Shown: piece after piece, positions 55,737-64,000 of the stretch
Layout of the letters: every line of letters begins with the position of its first letter
Position numbering within the stretch: position 1 is the first letter of the stretch
From: Candidatus Nitrosocosmicus oleophilus
GTDB lineage: Archaea; Thermoproteota; Nitrososphaeria; Nitrososphaerales; Nitrososphaeraceae
Length of the DNA: 64,000 nucleotides
Reading direction: 5' to 3'
Assembly (NCBI RefSeq): GCF_000802205.1
Contig: NZ_CP012850.1
Span: forward strand, 1,798,001 to 1,862,000
Notes under the pieces: generated by a model
Databases searched by the model: none
Seen by the model: only the letters and a program-made list of their open reading frames with translations
Told to the model about the DNA's origin: nothing
Made by a program: the position numbers and the translations under genes

Positions 55737-56153
55737 TCATTCGTTAATTTTTTGACCGTTTGTTTTGATTTTAGAGATTTCAGGAATCATCCAGATAAAT
55801 TTTGTATGAATGCAGTTATTCGATTGATCTGTCTCACATTGCAACTCTCCATTTACATAAAACACATCAACTAGTATTTTTTTCTTGACGTCTTTTAGAG
55901 TTATTCTGTTTCCTTGATAGGAATCTACCGATAAAGAAGGAGCAACCCTTGCCAGGAACTCCTCTTTCTCCAAATATCCTTGTAAAAATTCATTTACATA
56001 TTCCTTAATATTTAGGCGTTTTTGAATTGCTCTCTGTTTCATCTTCTCATAATTCTCTACAAAGATCTCCACCGTGACCACGCTTCTTCCTCCTCTCTTA
56101 ACGGGCATCAATAACAATAGCATGTGCTCCCGTTTAATAATTTCTATTAACAT
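55737..56153 (-). CDS. Ribbon-helix-helix-like protein
   Basis: A 138-residue protein. RSVVTVEIFVENYEKMKQRA, then LNIKEYVNEFLQGYLE reads as a beta strand plus two helices of the RHH class, preceded by a basic start (MPVKRGG). The C-terminal half is unlike known regulators (DVKKKILVDVFYVNGELQCE, TKFIWMIPEI). ATG 56153 is about 27 bp after a minus-strand TATATAAAC element (56176-56184), supporting it as the start. A 30-bp perfect palindrome lies just upstream, a likely binding site for the dimer. Confidence 0.6.
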   Translation of the reverse strand: MLIEIIKREHMLLLLMPVKRGGRSVVTVEIFVENYEKMKQRAIQKRLNIKEYVNEFLQGYLEKEEFLARVAPSLSVDSYQGNRITLKDVKKKILVDVFYVNGELQCETDQSNNCIHTKFIWMIPEISKIKTNGQKINE

Positions 56154-56187
56154 GTAAAAGCATAATAGAAGATATGTTTATATATTA

Positions 56188-56217
56188 TAACATATTATAA
56201 CATGTTATAATATGTTA
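56188..56217. promoter_or_regulatory. 30-bp perfect palindrome, probable operator
   Basis: A perfect inverted repeat built from TAACAT/ATGTTA and TATAA/TTATA elements (half-site TAACATATTATAACA) lies upstream of the RHH-like gene, overlapping or adjacent to its TATA region. It partly covers the start of the divergent 56212 frame. RHH dimers typically bind such sites. Confidence 0.6.
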
Positions 56218-56559
56218 ATGAAATTGATATTTTTGGTGCATCTGACATTTTCTCTGCAAGGAGATAAAACAAGGAAAACAAAGCTCATTAGGGATTCTGC
56301 CGGTCATACTAAAAGGAAGAAAAAACTACATAGGCTCAAGAATGATGGATTAAACAAATTATCTAGAAACCTATCATGGAGGTTAAGATTATTAGGATTC
56401 TTACCACAGGTCATAACCTTCTACGGACTCACAAAATTTGATACATTGGTTCTGTTTAAAGCTCTTCTGTTTGTACTGAAAAAGTTACTCCTATTATCAA
56501 AGCTAGTTATTTGTAGAATGTTAGATAGGCTTTTGAGTGATGATATTAATGGAGATTGA
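56212..56559 (+). CDS. Doubtful 115-residue basic/hydrophobic protein
   Basis: A Lys/Arg/Leu-rich frame (KTRKTKLIRDSAGHTKRKKK, then VLFKALLFVLKKLLLLSKL) starting inside the palindrome. It could encode a small membrane protein, but the composition also fits a chance frame. No family, ribosome site or promoter of its own is clear. Kept only because it is the longest plus-strand frame opposite the regulator. Confidence 0.3.
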   Translation: MLMKLIFLVHLTFSLQGDKTRKTKLIRDSAGHTKRKKKLHRLKNDGLNKLSRNLSWRLRLLGFLPQVITFYGLTKFDTLVLFKALLFVLKKLLLLSKLVICRMLDRLLSDDINGD

Positions 56560-57698
56560 TATCAAACCTTTCTTGAGTAGACCACGTTGACAATTTTCTG
56601 GACATCTCACGACTTGTGCCTATTTCACTAATAAGCCACTTCGATTTCTATTGCCAAATGCCTGAGTTAACAATCTTGAGAGATATATAGATATAATCAA
56701 TAGGAATAGGTCATGGCTTGTTGCACTGCTGTTAACTAAATTTATCATGGGCTAATTGAATAGCATTCAAAATTACGTAATCCTTTAAGCAATTGTTTAA
56801 AATATTAACAGGATTTGTACCTTTGTATTAAATTATTATCAACAATCTTGAATTATTTAGGATTCATACAAGTGGATAACCCCATTTTACTACAATCTAA
56901 TTGTAGGTGCCCGATCTTATTTGTTTGACGAATTTGACTATGCTTTATAAAGAGAATTGGTTATATGTCAGATATATATTGGAAAATTATGACAGTGTGT
57001 GTATACCTGTGTATATTTTTTTGTATACATGGTGTCGCTTTTTTGTATCCAATTTAAATAGTCGAGTCTAAGGTAGATACAACCCTTCCTCTATACCATA
57101 TAGATTGTCAAAAACCTTTAAAAGGATCTTTGAAACTGCACAATTCATCATTCTTCGTCTGCGAGCATAGTTTCACAATACTCACTCTATGAGGGAGTAG
57201 TGCCAACAAGGCCTTGACCAGGTGATTGAGGTCCAGACCCTGATAGCCAGAATCATTAGCAGGCGCTTAATTTTGTTTTTCTGGTCCTACCTTTCTATTT
57301 AGATCAGCTTTTTATCTTCCGCAATGAAAAACCATTGTATCGATTTTCCTCACGACAACATTATGGTTGCTGATCCTCTACTTATTTGACAGATTAATAG
57401 GTTGATTAAAAATCAGGACTATTTGCTTTTTGATAATGATGATTTATGTAAACACACCATAAATTATCTTCTTATCTATCTACTAGATTGAGTAGAGGGT
57501 AATTTGAGGTACGGACTGAAGAGGCTAATAGTGAATCATTGAATCTACTAATGTGATGAAAATTTGGAATTACTCATTAGTCTAAAAAATAGATAAGATC
57601 TAAAAGAATAGATGCCTAAAATAGCACTGGCTGTCTTCCAAACATTTAATTGGTATGAGCGTAAAAAATTAAAAGTGATTTACCTTGACTAATCACTA
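56560..57698. other. Gene-free 1.1 kb with a GC-richer island
   Basis: No protein gene. Bases about 57147-57275 are markedly richer in G+C than the surroundings and follow a CCTTTAAAAGGATC TATA-like element near 57112-57125. They end before a T-rich run (57272-57282). This pattern fits a small RNA, but I cannot assign a family. Confidence 0.4.
57147..57275 (+). ncRNA. Possible unclassified small RNA
   Basis: GC-rich segment with weak C/D-box-like blocks (GGTGATTG then CCCTGAT). Promoter spacing is right, but no SRP, RNase P or tRNA core is present. Low confidence; the opposite strand is not excluded. Confidence 0.25.
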
Positions 57699-58709
57699 TT
57701 AGTCAGATTCTTCAGCATAAATCAATTTCATTTCATCGAAAGTGAGTTTTTCTCCGCTGGACATTTTCTTCATAGCGACCTCCTTTAACGAATTCCATAA
57801 TTCTTGATTTTCTCTGTTCTTGCGCATCTTGTCTTGAGGTATTTCGTGCCTGATCTTTCTTTCTGGACTATAACGTCTTTGTCTCTCCGAAGAATGCTGT
57901 AACCTATTTCTCTTAAACTCTATAGCATTAAGTTGGGTATCTACCATTTCTATCTTAGCCCCGGCTTCTCTTACTCTGTGAATCACACCCCGTCTTTCCT
58001 CATAAAGTTCTTCTCTTCTGTTCAACAACTCATCCAAACTTGCCTTTATTTTACCAATTCCCTTTCCTACATCTGCTTTTTGGTCAAATATTTCATTCAT
58101 TTTTCCTTTAATATCGTCAAACTTTGTTGCCAGTGATTTGTAAGTGTCTTCTTTCTTATGAATAACTTTTAGTGCATGTAACCTAGTAGCTATCTCTTTT
58201 GATTTTAAGACCAGACGCCTTTCTTCATCCTTTGATAATTTCTTTGTTTGAATATCTCTCTCTATTTGTTCTAGTGCTTTTGTCAAATTTGATAGATTAT
58301 ACCTGTCTCTTCTTGACCTTGGACCTCCGCCGCCGCCGCCGCTAGATGCTTTGGTATCCAGAGTTCTCATCCTTTTTCTTTCTTCAATCAAGTTGCTCTT
58401 TAACTCTGTAAATTTTGCATAATCTGCATCCTTTACTTCATTAATTTGTTTTAGTTTTAGTCTCTCAGCTTCTAACTTTACTCTTTCTTCGTCAATAATC
58501 TTCTTTGTCTCTTCAATACTTTCGTTAATTTTCTCTATCTGGGTTTCCCCTAGTTTTTGCTCTTCTATTAATGATTTTTTGAAATCTAACAGAGTTTTTT
58601 GATTTGAATCTATTGAATTTTCCGATCTATTGTCTTTTTTTGTCGTAGATCCTGATGCTGCAGCAGAAGGAGCTGTAGCTGGATTTCCACTGTTCTGTTC
58701 TTGAACCAC
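57699..58709 (-). CDS. Archaeal coiled-coil protein
   Basis: A 336-residue, highly charged, largely helical protein. Long coiled-coil segments (KKIIDEERVKLEAERLKLKQ, ELKSNLIEERKRMR and later LNRREELYEERRG) flank a flexible Gly run (GGGGGG-PRSRRDR, about residue 122). The end has a conserved-looking ELWNSLKEVAMKKMSSGEKL, FDEMKLIYAEESD. This matches a widely conserved archaeal coiled-coil family often mis-labelled as phosphoserine phosphatase. It may be structural or nucleic-acid associated; function is unknown. Confidence 0.75.
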   Translation of the reverse strand: MVQEQNSGNPATAPSAAASGSTTKKDNRSENSIDSNQKTLLDFKKSLIEEQKLGETQIEKINESIEETKKIIDEERVKLEAERLKLKQINEVKDADYAKFTELKSNLIEERKRMRTLDTKASSGGGGGGPRSRRDRYNLSNLTKALEQIERDIQTKKLSKDEERRLVLKSKEIATRLHALKVIHKKEDTYKSLATKFDDIKGKMNEIFDQKADVGKGIGKIKASLDELLNRREELYEERRGVIHRVREAGAKIEMVDTQLNAIEFKRNRLQHSSERQRRYSPERKIRHEIPQDKMRKNRENQELWNSLKEVAMKKMSSGEKLTFDEMKLIYAEESD

Positions 58710-59031
58710 GCCGCTTACAACCTGTTAATATATGGAAAGATATATTTTTTCTGATTTCGTTTCGGTTAACTGATTTTCAATTGAACGAAGGGATATGATT
58801 TCAAAGTCCAAATTCGAGATTATTTACTAATAAATCAGTTCTAAAGGCAATGGTACCTCAAATGTCCTGGTGACAATTGATCCTTATGATTATTGAGACA
58901 CTAGAAATCATATCAACTTGATCTCAATATTATCCTGATTTACTAATGATGATAAACAAATTTCAGGTGATTGTGAATTTCTTGCAAACATATATTTATA
59001 TTCTATCTTGTGGATTAATAGGTGAGTAATA
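58710..59031. other. Intergenic, nothing recognised
   Basis: Holds the promoter of the 59032 gene: a CATATATTTATATTC TATA-like block near 58988-59002 and a GGTGAG ribosome site just before ATG. Confidence 0.5.
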
Positions 59032-59427
59032 ATGGATGATTTTGATAAAGATTTTCCAGGATTTGATTGGAAAAATACTCCCGCTTATAAACATCCAGGA
59101 GGAAAAGACTGTCCTTGTCCAAAGCATGAGTATATTCGAGAGCAAATTAATGTTGCCAAGACTTTAAATACAAATAGCAAAAATGTAGATACTGATAAAA
59201 AACCTACTTCAAATGTTACCCTTAAATTTTGCCCTGATCATTATAATGTTTATTTCAAGGAGGTAATTCCCGCTATGCCTTTAAAATACAGAATAATTAC
59301 CAAGATTGCACTAAAATTGGGAGCTGTTGTGATCCAACAAATTCCATATATGATGTCGGATAAGTGCTTTTACTGCAAATTTGGTTCAGGCGGATTTGAT
59401 AAAAAGGTGGAATTACCACCAATTTAG
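59032..59427 (+). CDS. Cys/His-rich putative zinc protein
   Basis: A 131-residue acidic-N-terminus soluble protein (MDDFDKDFPGFDW). It has CPCPKHEYIRE, LKFCPDHYNVYF and MSDKCFYCKFGSGG, giving six Cys and three His likely to form one or two zinc sites. No family recognised. A GGTGAGTA ribosome site 6-8 bp upstream of ATG supports the start. It is convergent with the kinase-like gene. Confidence 0.65.
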   Translation: MDDFDKDFPGFDWKNTPAYKHPGGKDCPCPKHEYIREQINVAKTLNTNSKNVDTDKKPTSNVTLKFCPDHYNVYFKEVIPAMPLKYRIITKIALKLGAVVIQQIPYMMSDKCFYCKFGSGGFDKKVELPPI

Positions 59428-59429
59428 CC

Positions 59430-60131
59430 TTATTTGATGTCTGATTTTTTTAATAGATTTTTTGCTAGGTTATAATAATTAGATACTAACACGAGAGCAG
59501 CAATATTTCTTACTATCACCGATAGATAAGGCAGTTTATCAGTTGAATCGTTTTTATATCCATCCAAAAAGGATTTTTCTATAATTTTATATTTTTCGTT
59601 ATCTAAGTCCAATAGACTAGCCAAGAAAATACCAATGTCGACGCTTTTCGTATATTCTGTAGCGTGGTTTTGTATCAAACCCAAGTCGGTTCGTATTATT
59701 TCTAAATCCTTGACTAAATAGTTCTGAGCCTTATTATCAATAAAGCATGATCCACTATTATGCAGATTTCTGGTTATTGTGCCAACTTTGTAAACAATTT
59801 CCAAGTTATTGCTCTTTTGCAAAAATCTATAAAGATTGCCCCCATCGATATATTCTTCGATGATGACGTCCTTGTTGATTTCTATTAACCTAGGTGTTTG
59901 AATTCCCAGATCCTTTAATTTCTGTCTACTAAATGAACCTTCATTTTCTAGAATTGATTTTCCAGTCTTCAAAGGAGCTGTAGGATGCAATAGCACAATT
60001 GAAATAAATGTAAAGACGAAAACTAAGAGATATTCGTTAATAGTCTTGACCGTTTTATTTCTTTTGATTACAACCATTTTACCATCAATTTTTGAAAGTG
60101 CAATATCTCTCTGCCAATTCACAAAATGCAA
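59430..60131 (-). CDS. Atypical protein-kinase-fold (Bud32/LPS kinase-like) protein
   Basis: A 233-residue kinase-like protein. Visible elements are a VVIKRNK Lys in the N-lobe, EEYIDGGNLYRFL hinge, catalytic-loop-like CFIDNKAQNYLV and RTDLGLIQ in place of DFG. A hydrophobic segment (YLLVFVFTFISIVLL) between the Lys and the helix is unusual and may anchor it to the membrane. The layout fits the ABC1/lipopolysaccharide-kinase/Bud32 group. Activity and target are unknown. The gene ends 3 bp from the convergent 59032 gene. Confidence 0.65.
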   Translation of the reverse strand: MHFVNWQRDIALSKIDGKMVVIKRNKTVKTINEYLLVFVFTFISIVLLHPTAPLKTGKSILENEGSFSRQKLKDLGIQTPRLIEINKDVIIEEYIDGGNLYRFLQKSNNLEIVYKVGTITRNLHNSGSCFIDNKAQNYLVKDLEIIRTDLGLIQNHATEYTKSVDIGIFLASLLDLDNEKYKIIEKSFLDGYKNDSTDKLPYLSVIVRNIAALVLVSNYYNLAKNLLKKSDIK

Positions 60132-60321
60132 AATAATTAGTTCTCTATACTAAAGGTAGTCTATTTTAAATACTTTTAAGCATCAGCATGAAAGTAGGAC
60201 AGTTAGTATTAAAAAACCTGATTCCCATTAGTCAAACCGTAGATTTCATCCGACAATGATTTGGACATTTACAAATGTTATTATACAAAACTTAATAGAC
60301 GGTGTACTATAAAATATTCCT

Positions 60322-61005
60322 GTGTTTACGTACACTAACTTTTTTAGAATTTTAAGCATTTTTGTAATTGCTGGAGCATTACTATCTCTAACAGGCACAA
60401 ATGCACAGGCACTATCGGGATCTATTACTGATTATAAATTTGGTTATGGTCCTATTGCAAGCATAAATAATGACTGGATCTTGGCAGGTCATTGGATGGG
60501 TTATCATAATCCATCAAACCTTACTGACTCAGGTTTTCATTCAACATTTGATATGGTAATGAAAAATGGATCAGCTCCTCATATGCATCAGATATCTAAT
60601 GCAACCATTAGCGATGTGAAAATGGATGGAAATAATACAGTCATTCAAGGCCTTGTAACAATAACAATGAAAGATGGACCTGTGGTAGATGTACCAACTA
60701 CTTGGACAATTTCTAATAATAATACACTTGCCATCAAATTGGACCCTTCAATGATTAACAATCACTTTGGTGAATCCCCAATTTATGGACTCGTACTAAC
60801 ACCTGAGAAGGAGATGAACATAATGAATAAAATGATGGAGGATTCAAAATTCATGGATCAATGGATTCCATTGATGATGCAAAATATGATGAGTACACTG
60901 AATATGAATGGCGAAAATATGTCTGCAATGCCTCAAATAATGGACCCCTCAGCTTCAAATAGTTCTATGGGAATGAACATGAGTAATAACATGGTGATTC
61001 AATAG
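60322..61005 (+). CDS. Secreted Met/His-rich protein
   Basis: An exported 227-residue protein. Signal peptide ILSIFVIAGALLSLTGTNAQ, then a beta-rich domain with His/Met clusters (WILAGHWMGYHNP, GSAPHMHQISN) and a strongly Met-rich C-terminal third (NIMNKMMEDSKFMDQWIPLM, MSAMPQIM, SSMGMNMSNNM). His and Met clusters suggest Cu(I)/Cu(II) handling outside the cell. This fits the copper-heavy physiology of ammonia oxidisers but is inference. Leaderless GTG start is supported by ACTTAATAG about 25 bp upstream. Confidence 0.75.
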   Translation: MFTYTNFFRILSIFVIAGALLSLTGTNAQALSGSITDYKFGYGPIASINNDWILAGHWMGYHNPSNLTDSGFHSTFDMVMKNGSAPHMHQISNATISDVKMDGNNTVIQGLVTITMKDGPVVDVPTTWTISNNNTLAIKLDPSMINNHFGESPIYGLVLTPEKEMNIMNKMMEDSKFMDQWIPLMMQNMMSTLNMNGENMSAMPQIMDPSASNSSMGMNMSNNMVIQ

Positions 61006-61137
61006 ACTGAATTTGTTGGCTAGAAGACTAACTAATTCTCTTATTTTTATCTAAATTACATTTTTCAATTTCAAAAGATTTTATGTTAATCAGAGTGTAC
61101 AAAGATGTTGATATGTTAATCGCTACCCTTGTATTTG

Positions 61138-62172
61138 TTACCTGCCTATGCATAAGCCTGAGGGGAGACTAGTCAGACAATTGTTGTTAGTATAATGATT
61201 ATTGTTAATATTTATCGGGAGATTATTTGCGTTGTTAATATCCAGTACGTTATTAAATACATTGTTAAAGTCCACATAATTTAGGGAACTTTGTGTATCA
61301 AGGAAAATTCCATTCGTTGTGTTCAATATGTTATTCCCATTTATCAAATTGTTTGCAGAATTGATTAAGGTGACTCCTGACAGCTTATTTTGGCTTAGTT
61401 GATTGAATTTAATATCTGCACCTTCTGAAGAATGCAGGGCTACTCCAATGGTGTTTTTATTTATCATGTTATTGGTTATTTCGGAGTTTTGAGACCCAGT
61501 TACATAAAATGCAACCTTGTTGTTGTTTGTATTTATATCGTGTACGAACACATCATTACTTCCAGAAAGGTAAATACCCGATTGGAAACCTGTGACTATA
61601 CCATTTCCTGAAATTGTTACATTATGCTGTCCAGCGATCATTATTCCGACCTTGTTGCTGTCAAGTCCTGGACCTTTTAATGAGAATCCATTCATATCTA
61701 TGTTGGTATTATTTGCCCCAACTATCAGTCCATCGCCTTTACAAATCAAATTTGAAATTAATTTCACGTTACCCTGTACATTTTGACCACAAGCAGGATG
61801 TATTTCCACGATAGATTGTTGCTGACCTCCGGACGATTGACTAGCTCCTTCTTGATTTGCTTGGGGAATTTCAGATGTTTCTTCATTGGTTTGTTCATCT
61901 TTTAGCGATACATTGCTTGCTTGTTCTTGTTCTATCTGATTTTGACTCTCATCGTTAGTATTGCTTTTAGAATTTCCCGTGTTTTGACTTGTAATAATAT
62001 TTCTGTCAGGGTCAAGTTGTGGCAGCTTGACATCGGCAGAATCATTAACCGTAGAACTAAATACCATATTATTTGTTGACAAGGGGGATTGAAACAGGAT
62101 AGAGAAGAAAAGAATTGTCAATGACGAATTTAATAATAAATTCTTACAGCTTGGCATAACTACTTTCATCAC
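61138..62172 (-). CDS. Secreted right-handed beta-helix (NosD-like) protein
   Basis: A 344-residue exported protein. A signal peptide (LLLNSSLTILFFSILF) is followed by a Ser/Gln/Asn-rich linker (residues 45-115) and then about ten parallel beta-helix coils (HNVTISGNGIVTGFQSGIYL, SQNSEITNNMINKNTIGVAL). The pattern matches PbH1/NosD-type domains, which bind copper or polysaccharide. Four Cys (HPACGQ, LICKGDG, NNCLTS, LCIGR) probably form disulfides at helix ends. It converges with the Met-rich gene. Role at the surface is inferred. Confidence 0.85.
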   Translation of the reverse strand: MMKVVMPSCKNLLLNSSLTILFFSILFQSPLSTNNMVFSSTVNDSADVKLPQLDPDRNIITSQNTGNSKSNTNDESQNQIEQEQASNVSLKDEQTNEETSEIPQANQEGASQSSGGQQQSIVEIHPACGQNVQGNVKLISNLICKGDGLIVGANNTNIDMNGFSLKGPGLDSNKVGIMIAGQHNVTISGNGIVTGFQSGIYLSGSNDVFVHDINTNNNKVAFYVTGSQNSEITNNMINKNTIGVALHSSEGADIKFNQLSQNKLSGVTLINSANNLINGNNILNTTNGIFLDTQSSLNYVDFNNVFNNVLDINNANNLPININNNHYTNNNCLTSLPSGLCIGR

Positions 62173-62497
62173 AGATAAAATTCTACACGGTGTATATTAT
62201 ATCAATTTTACCTTTATCCTATTTTAATAATGCTCTATTCAAAGCGTGAACTGAAGAACGATAAACCCTAGCGACGACGGGTGAAAGTTTACTTGATAGT
62301 TCTATCCTTCATGCCAGGCGCCATTTTTACGTAATGTCTCTTGGGGTTGACCTCATAGCAAATCTAACAAACCAAATAATTTTTCAGATTAGATATTGTA
62401 TAACGGTAACAAAGGCAGAAAAACGACAGACTCCTATCTTGGTTTATTATCAATTTTTTCTAGGTTAAGTTTACGTCATCATTTTTTCAAAAACCGA
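62173..62497. other. Intergenic, nothing recognised
   Basis: No supported frame or RNA. Confidence 0.45.
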
Positions 62498-62851
62498 TTA
62501 TCTATTCTGATAATTCTCTTCTAGCTCAAAATACTTTTTTTTCAAACTCTCATATTCAGTGGGTTGTATGTCTGGAGCATTCATATACAAGTAATTTTTC
62601 ACAGATTGATTGTTCCTAAGATTTTTCCAGTTTGAAAGGAATTTCTTTATAAAATCATCAATAACCTCCTTGTTGGTTAATCCAGTTGAATCAATTTTAA
62701 GACTCTCATTGATAAAACATATCTCTTCTTTATTGTCGCCGCTTATGTATTCGATAGGGATAGGTTTAAATTTTTTTCCTTCGACCTTATTTGGAATTAT
62801 TACTGCGATGTAAGGTTTTTTTTCAAATTCTAATCTCTTTTTTTCACCCAT
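62498..62851 (-). CDS. Small soluble protein of unknown function
   Basis: A 117-residue protein from ATG 62851 (MGEKKRLEFEKKPYIAVIIP). A beta-rich N-terminal half is followed by LTNKEVIDDFIKKFLSNW and a helical Tyr/Glu-rich C-terminus (EYESLKKKYFELEENYQNR). The 14-residue upstream extension from 62893 is hydrophobic and unlikely. No family recognised. Confidence 0.55.
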   Translation of the reverse strand: MGEKKRLEFEKKPYIAVIIPNKVEGKKFKPIPIEYISGDNKEEICFINESLKIDSTGLTNKEVIDDFIKKFLSNWKNLRNNQSVKNYLYMNAPDIQPTEYESLKKKYFELEENYQNR

Positions 62852-63041
62852 TATGCATATTAGTGCATAAAAATTAAAAATTAATTGGAACAAAAAAAAT
62901 AATAGACAATTTATGCAAGTTTTGCCGTTTGATTCATACCGTTTTCCGATATTAGTGAAAACTATTTCAGAAATTCATCAACGGAAATGACTCTCATCTC
63001 AACAAATATTAATGCGTCACAAAAATTAATGTAAATAGTAG

Positions 63042-63115
63042 GGGCCGATCGTCTAGCCTGGTAGGATACGGCATTGGCATTGCCGAGGTCGTGGGTTCGA
63101 ATCCCACTCGGTCCA
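63042..63115 (+). tRNA. tRNA-Ala(GGC)
   Basis: Acceptor GGGCCGA pairs with TCGGTCC, with the G3:U70 wobble identity of tRNA-Ala. Anticodon stem CGGCA/TGCCG holds loop TTGGCAT, anticodon GGC. T-arm GTGGG-TTCGAAT-CCCAC, discriminator A. No intron; CCA not encoded. Closely followed by a TATCATTT tail. Confidence 0.96.
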
Positions 63116-63271
63116 TATCATTTCTGTATGGATTTATGGTTCCTTCTCCATTACAATGGTATCCTCAATGCAGATATCACCAATTGAAAATCAGCAAAAT
63201 TTTCACGTACATATAGATCCATATTCAAAGTTTATGTAGTCTTAAATACTTGCACGTGATGATAATGCCAA

Positions 63272-64000
63272 TTGTCTGCAACTGCTGATCCCGGATCTCC
63301 TCCTACAGAACAAATATCATTTAATGCGTGGAAAACGCTTTTATTATTGGCCAGTACTATTGTGATGTTTCTCTTTCTCAATACTGCCATGGCACCGGCT
63401 ATTCCGGTTATAGCTGAGGATTTTCAAATTTCCGAAGCTCTTTCATCCTGGGTGATGACAGCATACATGGTGTCAGGAGCTGTTATGACAGTGGTAATGG
63501 GAAGGTTGTCAGACCTTGTTGGAGCCAAGAAAATGCTAATGATTATGATGACATGTTTTACTGTAGGAACTATCTTGGCACCATTTGCTAATGACATATC
63601 AACCCTCATTGCCATTAGAGCACTTCAGGGAATAGCAATAGCTAGTACTCCGATTTCAACTAAATTAATAAGAGACCAGTTCCCTAAGAGCAAATTTCCA
63701 ATCGGCATGAGTATATATCTTGCCGCCTATTCTGGTGGCATGGCGCTAGGGGCCGTGTTAGGACCCGTAGTAGCTGCAAACGCAGGTTGGCAGGCTAATT
63801 TCTACTTCTGCGCTCCTATTGCAGTAGTTTTGTTACTTGCATGCTGGAAGTTCATTCACGTCGATGAAAGTAAGAAGATACACGAGCATGATCATGTTGA
63901 CACAGCTTCAAATGATATTCCTACTAAGGCTCAGAAGCAGACTGGAAAACAACGTATAGACTTTATAGGTATTATAACTATGGCTGTGACACTCGTCAGT
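63272..64000 (+). CDS. MFS exporter, N-terminal part (continues past window)
   Basis: The first 243 residues of a 14-helix DHA2-type drug/H+ antiporter or related MFS permease. Six helices are visible. Motif A is GRLSDLVGAKK between helices 2 and 3, and the helix-5 motif C-like GGMALGAVLGPVV is present. A charged cytoplasmic loop (DESKKIHEHDHVDT) precedes the break at the window end. TTG 63272 is the only in-frame start after a stop at 63263; the product begins with SATADPGSPPTEQ. Substrate unknown. Confidence 0.88.
   Translation, partial: MSATADPGSPPTEQISFNAWKTLLLLASTIVMFLFLNTAMAPAIPVIAEDFQISEALSSWVMTAYMVSGAVMTVVMGRLSDLVGAKKMLMIMMTCFTVGTILAPFANDISTLIAIRALQGIAIASTPISTKLIRDQFPKSKFPIGMSIYLAAYSGGMALGAVLGPVVAANAGWQANFYFCAPIAVVLLLACWKFIHVDESKKIHEHDHVDTASNDIPTKAQKQTGKQRIDFIGIITMAVTLVS

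Noticed and set aside
57147-57275. SRP RNA or RNase P RNA
   Set aside because: The conserved cores of both RNAs are absent and the segment is too short.

Overview
This AT-rich window of 64 kb reads as chromosome from an ammonia-oxidising archaeon of the Thaumarchaeota (Nitrososphaerota), most like the soil lineage Nitrososphaera/Nitrosocosmicus. The evidence is archaeal TATA boxes about 25 bp upstream of many start codons (leaderless genes), an intron-bearing tRNA-Ser(GGA), tRNA-Ala(GGC) with G3:U70, HflX, single-chain GlyRS, a DUF5678 protein, cupredoxins, a multicopper oxidase and many small zinc-ribbon proteins. No amo, rRNA or CRISPR locus is present, so the genus is inference. Gene-free stretches of 0.3-1.1 kb are common.

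Layout: 0.1-8.6 kb holds CorA, HflX, a GNAT enzyme, a TetR-controlled membrane protein and a TMEM175-like channel. 9-15 kb holds a low-complexity secreted protein, a patatin lipase, a dual-specificity phosphatase and a broken Cys-rich secreted gene. 16-21 kb is a cell-surface block: a multicopper oxidase and a second secreted protein, each preceded by a near-identical 310-bp promoter/leader/signal-peptide cassette, then a membrane-anchored surface gene split by one TGA. 21.9-24.4 kb is an arsenic cluster (HxlR regulator, ArsM, ArsC, aquaporin). 24.4-38.7 kb is accessory DNA: an integrase C-terminal piece, a transposase tail, two paralogous SDR enzymes, a cupredoxin, secreted proteins, several decayed genes and a repeated intergenic hairpin motif.

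39-42.3 kb pairs a CBS-TrkH K+ transporter with a divergent Na+/H+ antiporter. 43.4-44.1 kb holds an integrase N-terminal piece next to tRNA-Ser, which marks an old integration site, and an unlisted 54-residue C2H2 protein. 45-51 kb has endonuclease IV, two repeat-rich DUF2382 stress-type proteins and GlyRS. 51.5-54.4 kb is a codirectional trio: a GATase, a C39-like/TPR protein without catalytic residues, and a ThiI-like THUMP protein with a lost PP-loop. A GT28-like glycosyltransferase converges on it. 55.7-64 kb holds a ribbon-helix-helix-like regulator beside a 30-bp perfect palindrome, a coiled-coil protein, an atypical kinase, secreted Met-rich and beta-helix proteins, tRNA-Ala and the start of an MFS exporter.

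A recurring theme is gene breakage. At least seven loci are interrupted by single stops (all three codons) or by one-base frameshifts, several of them at homopolymers. Real decay and sequencing error must therefore be separated before interpretation.
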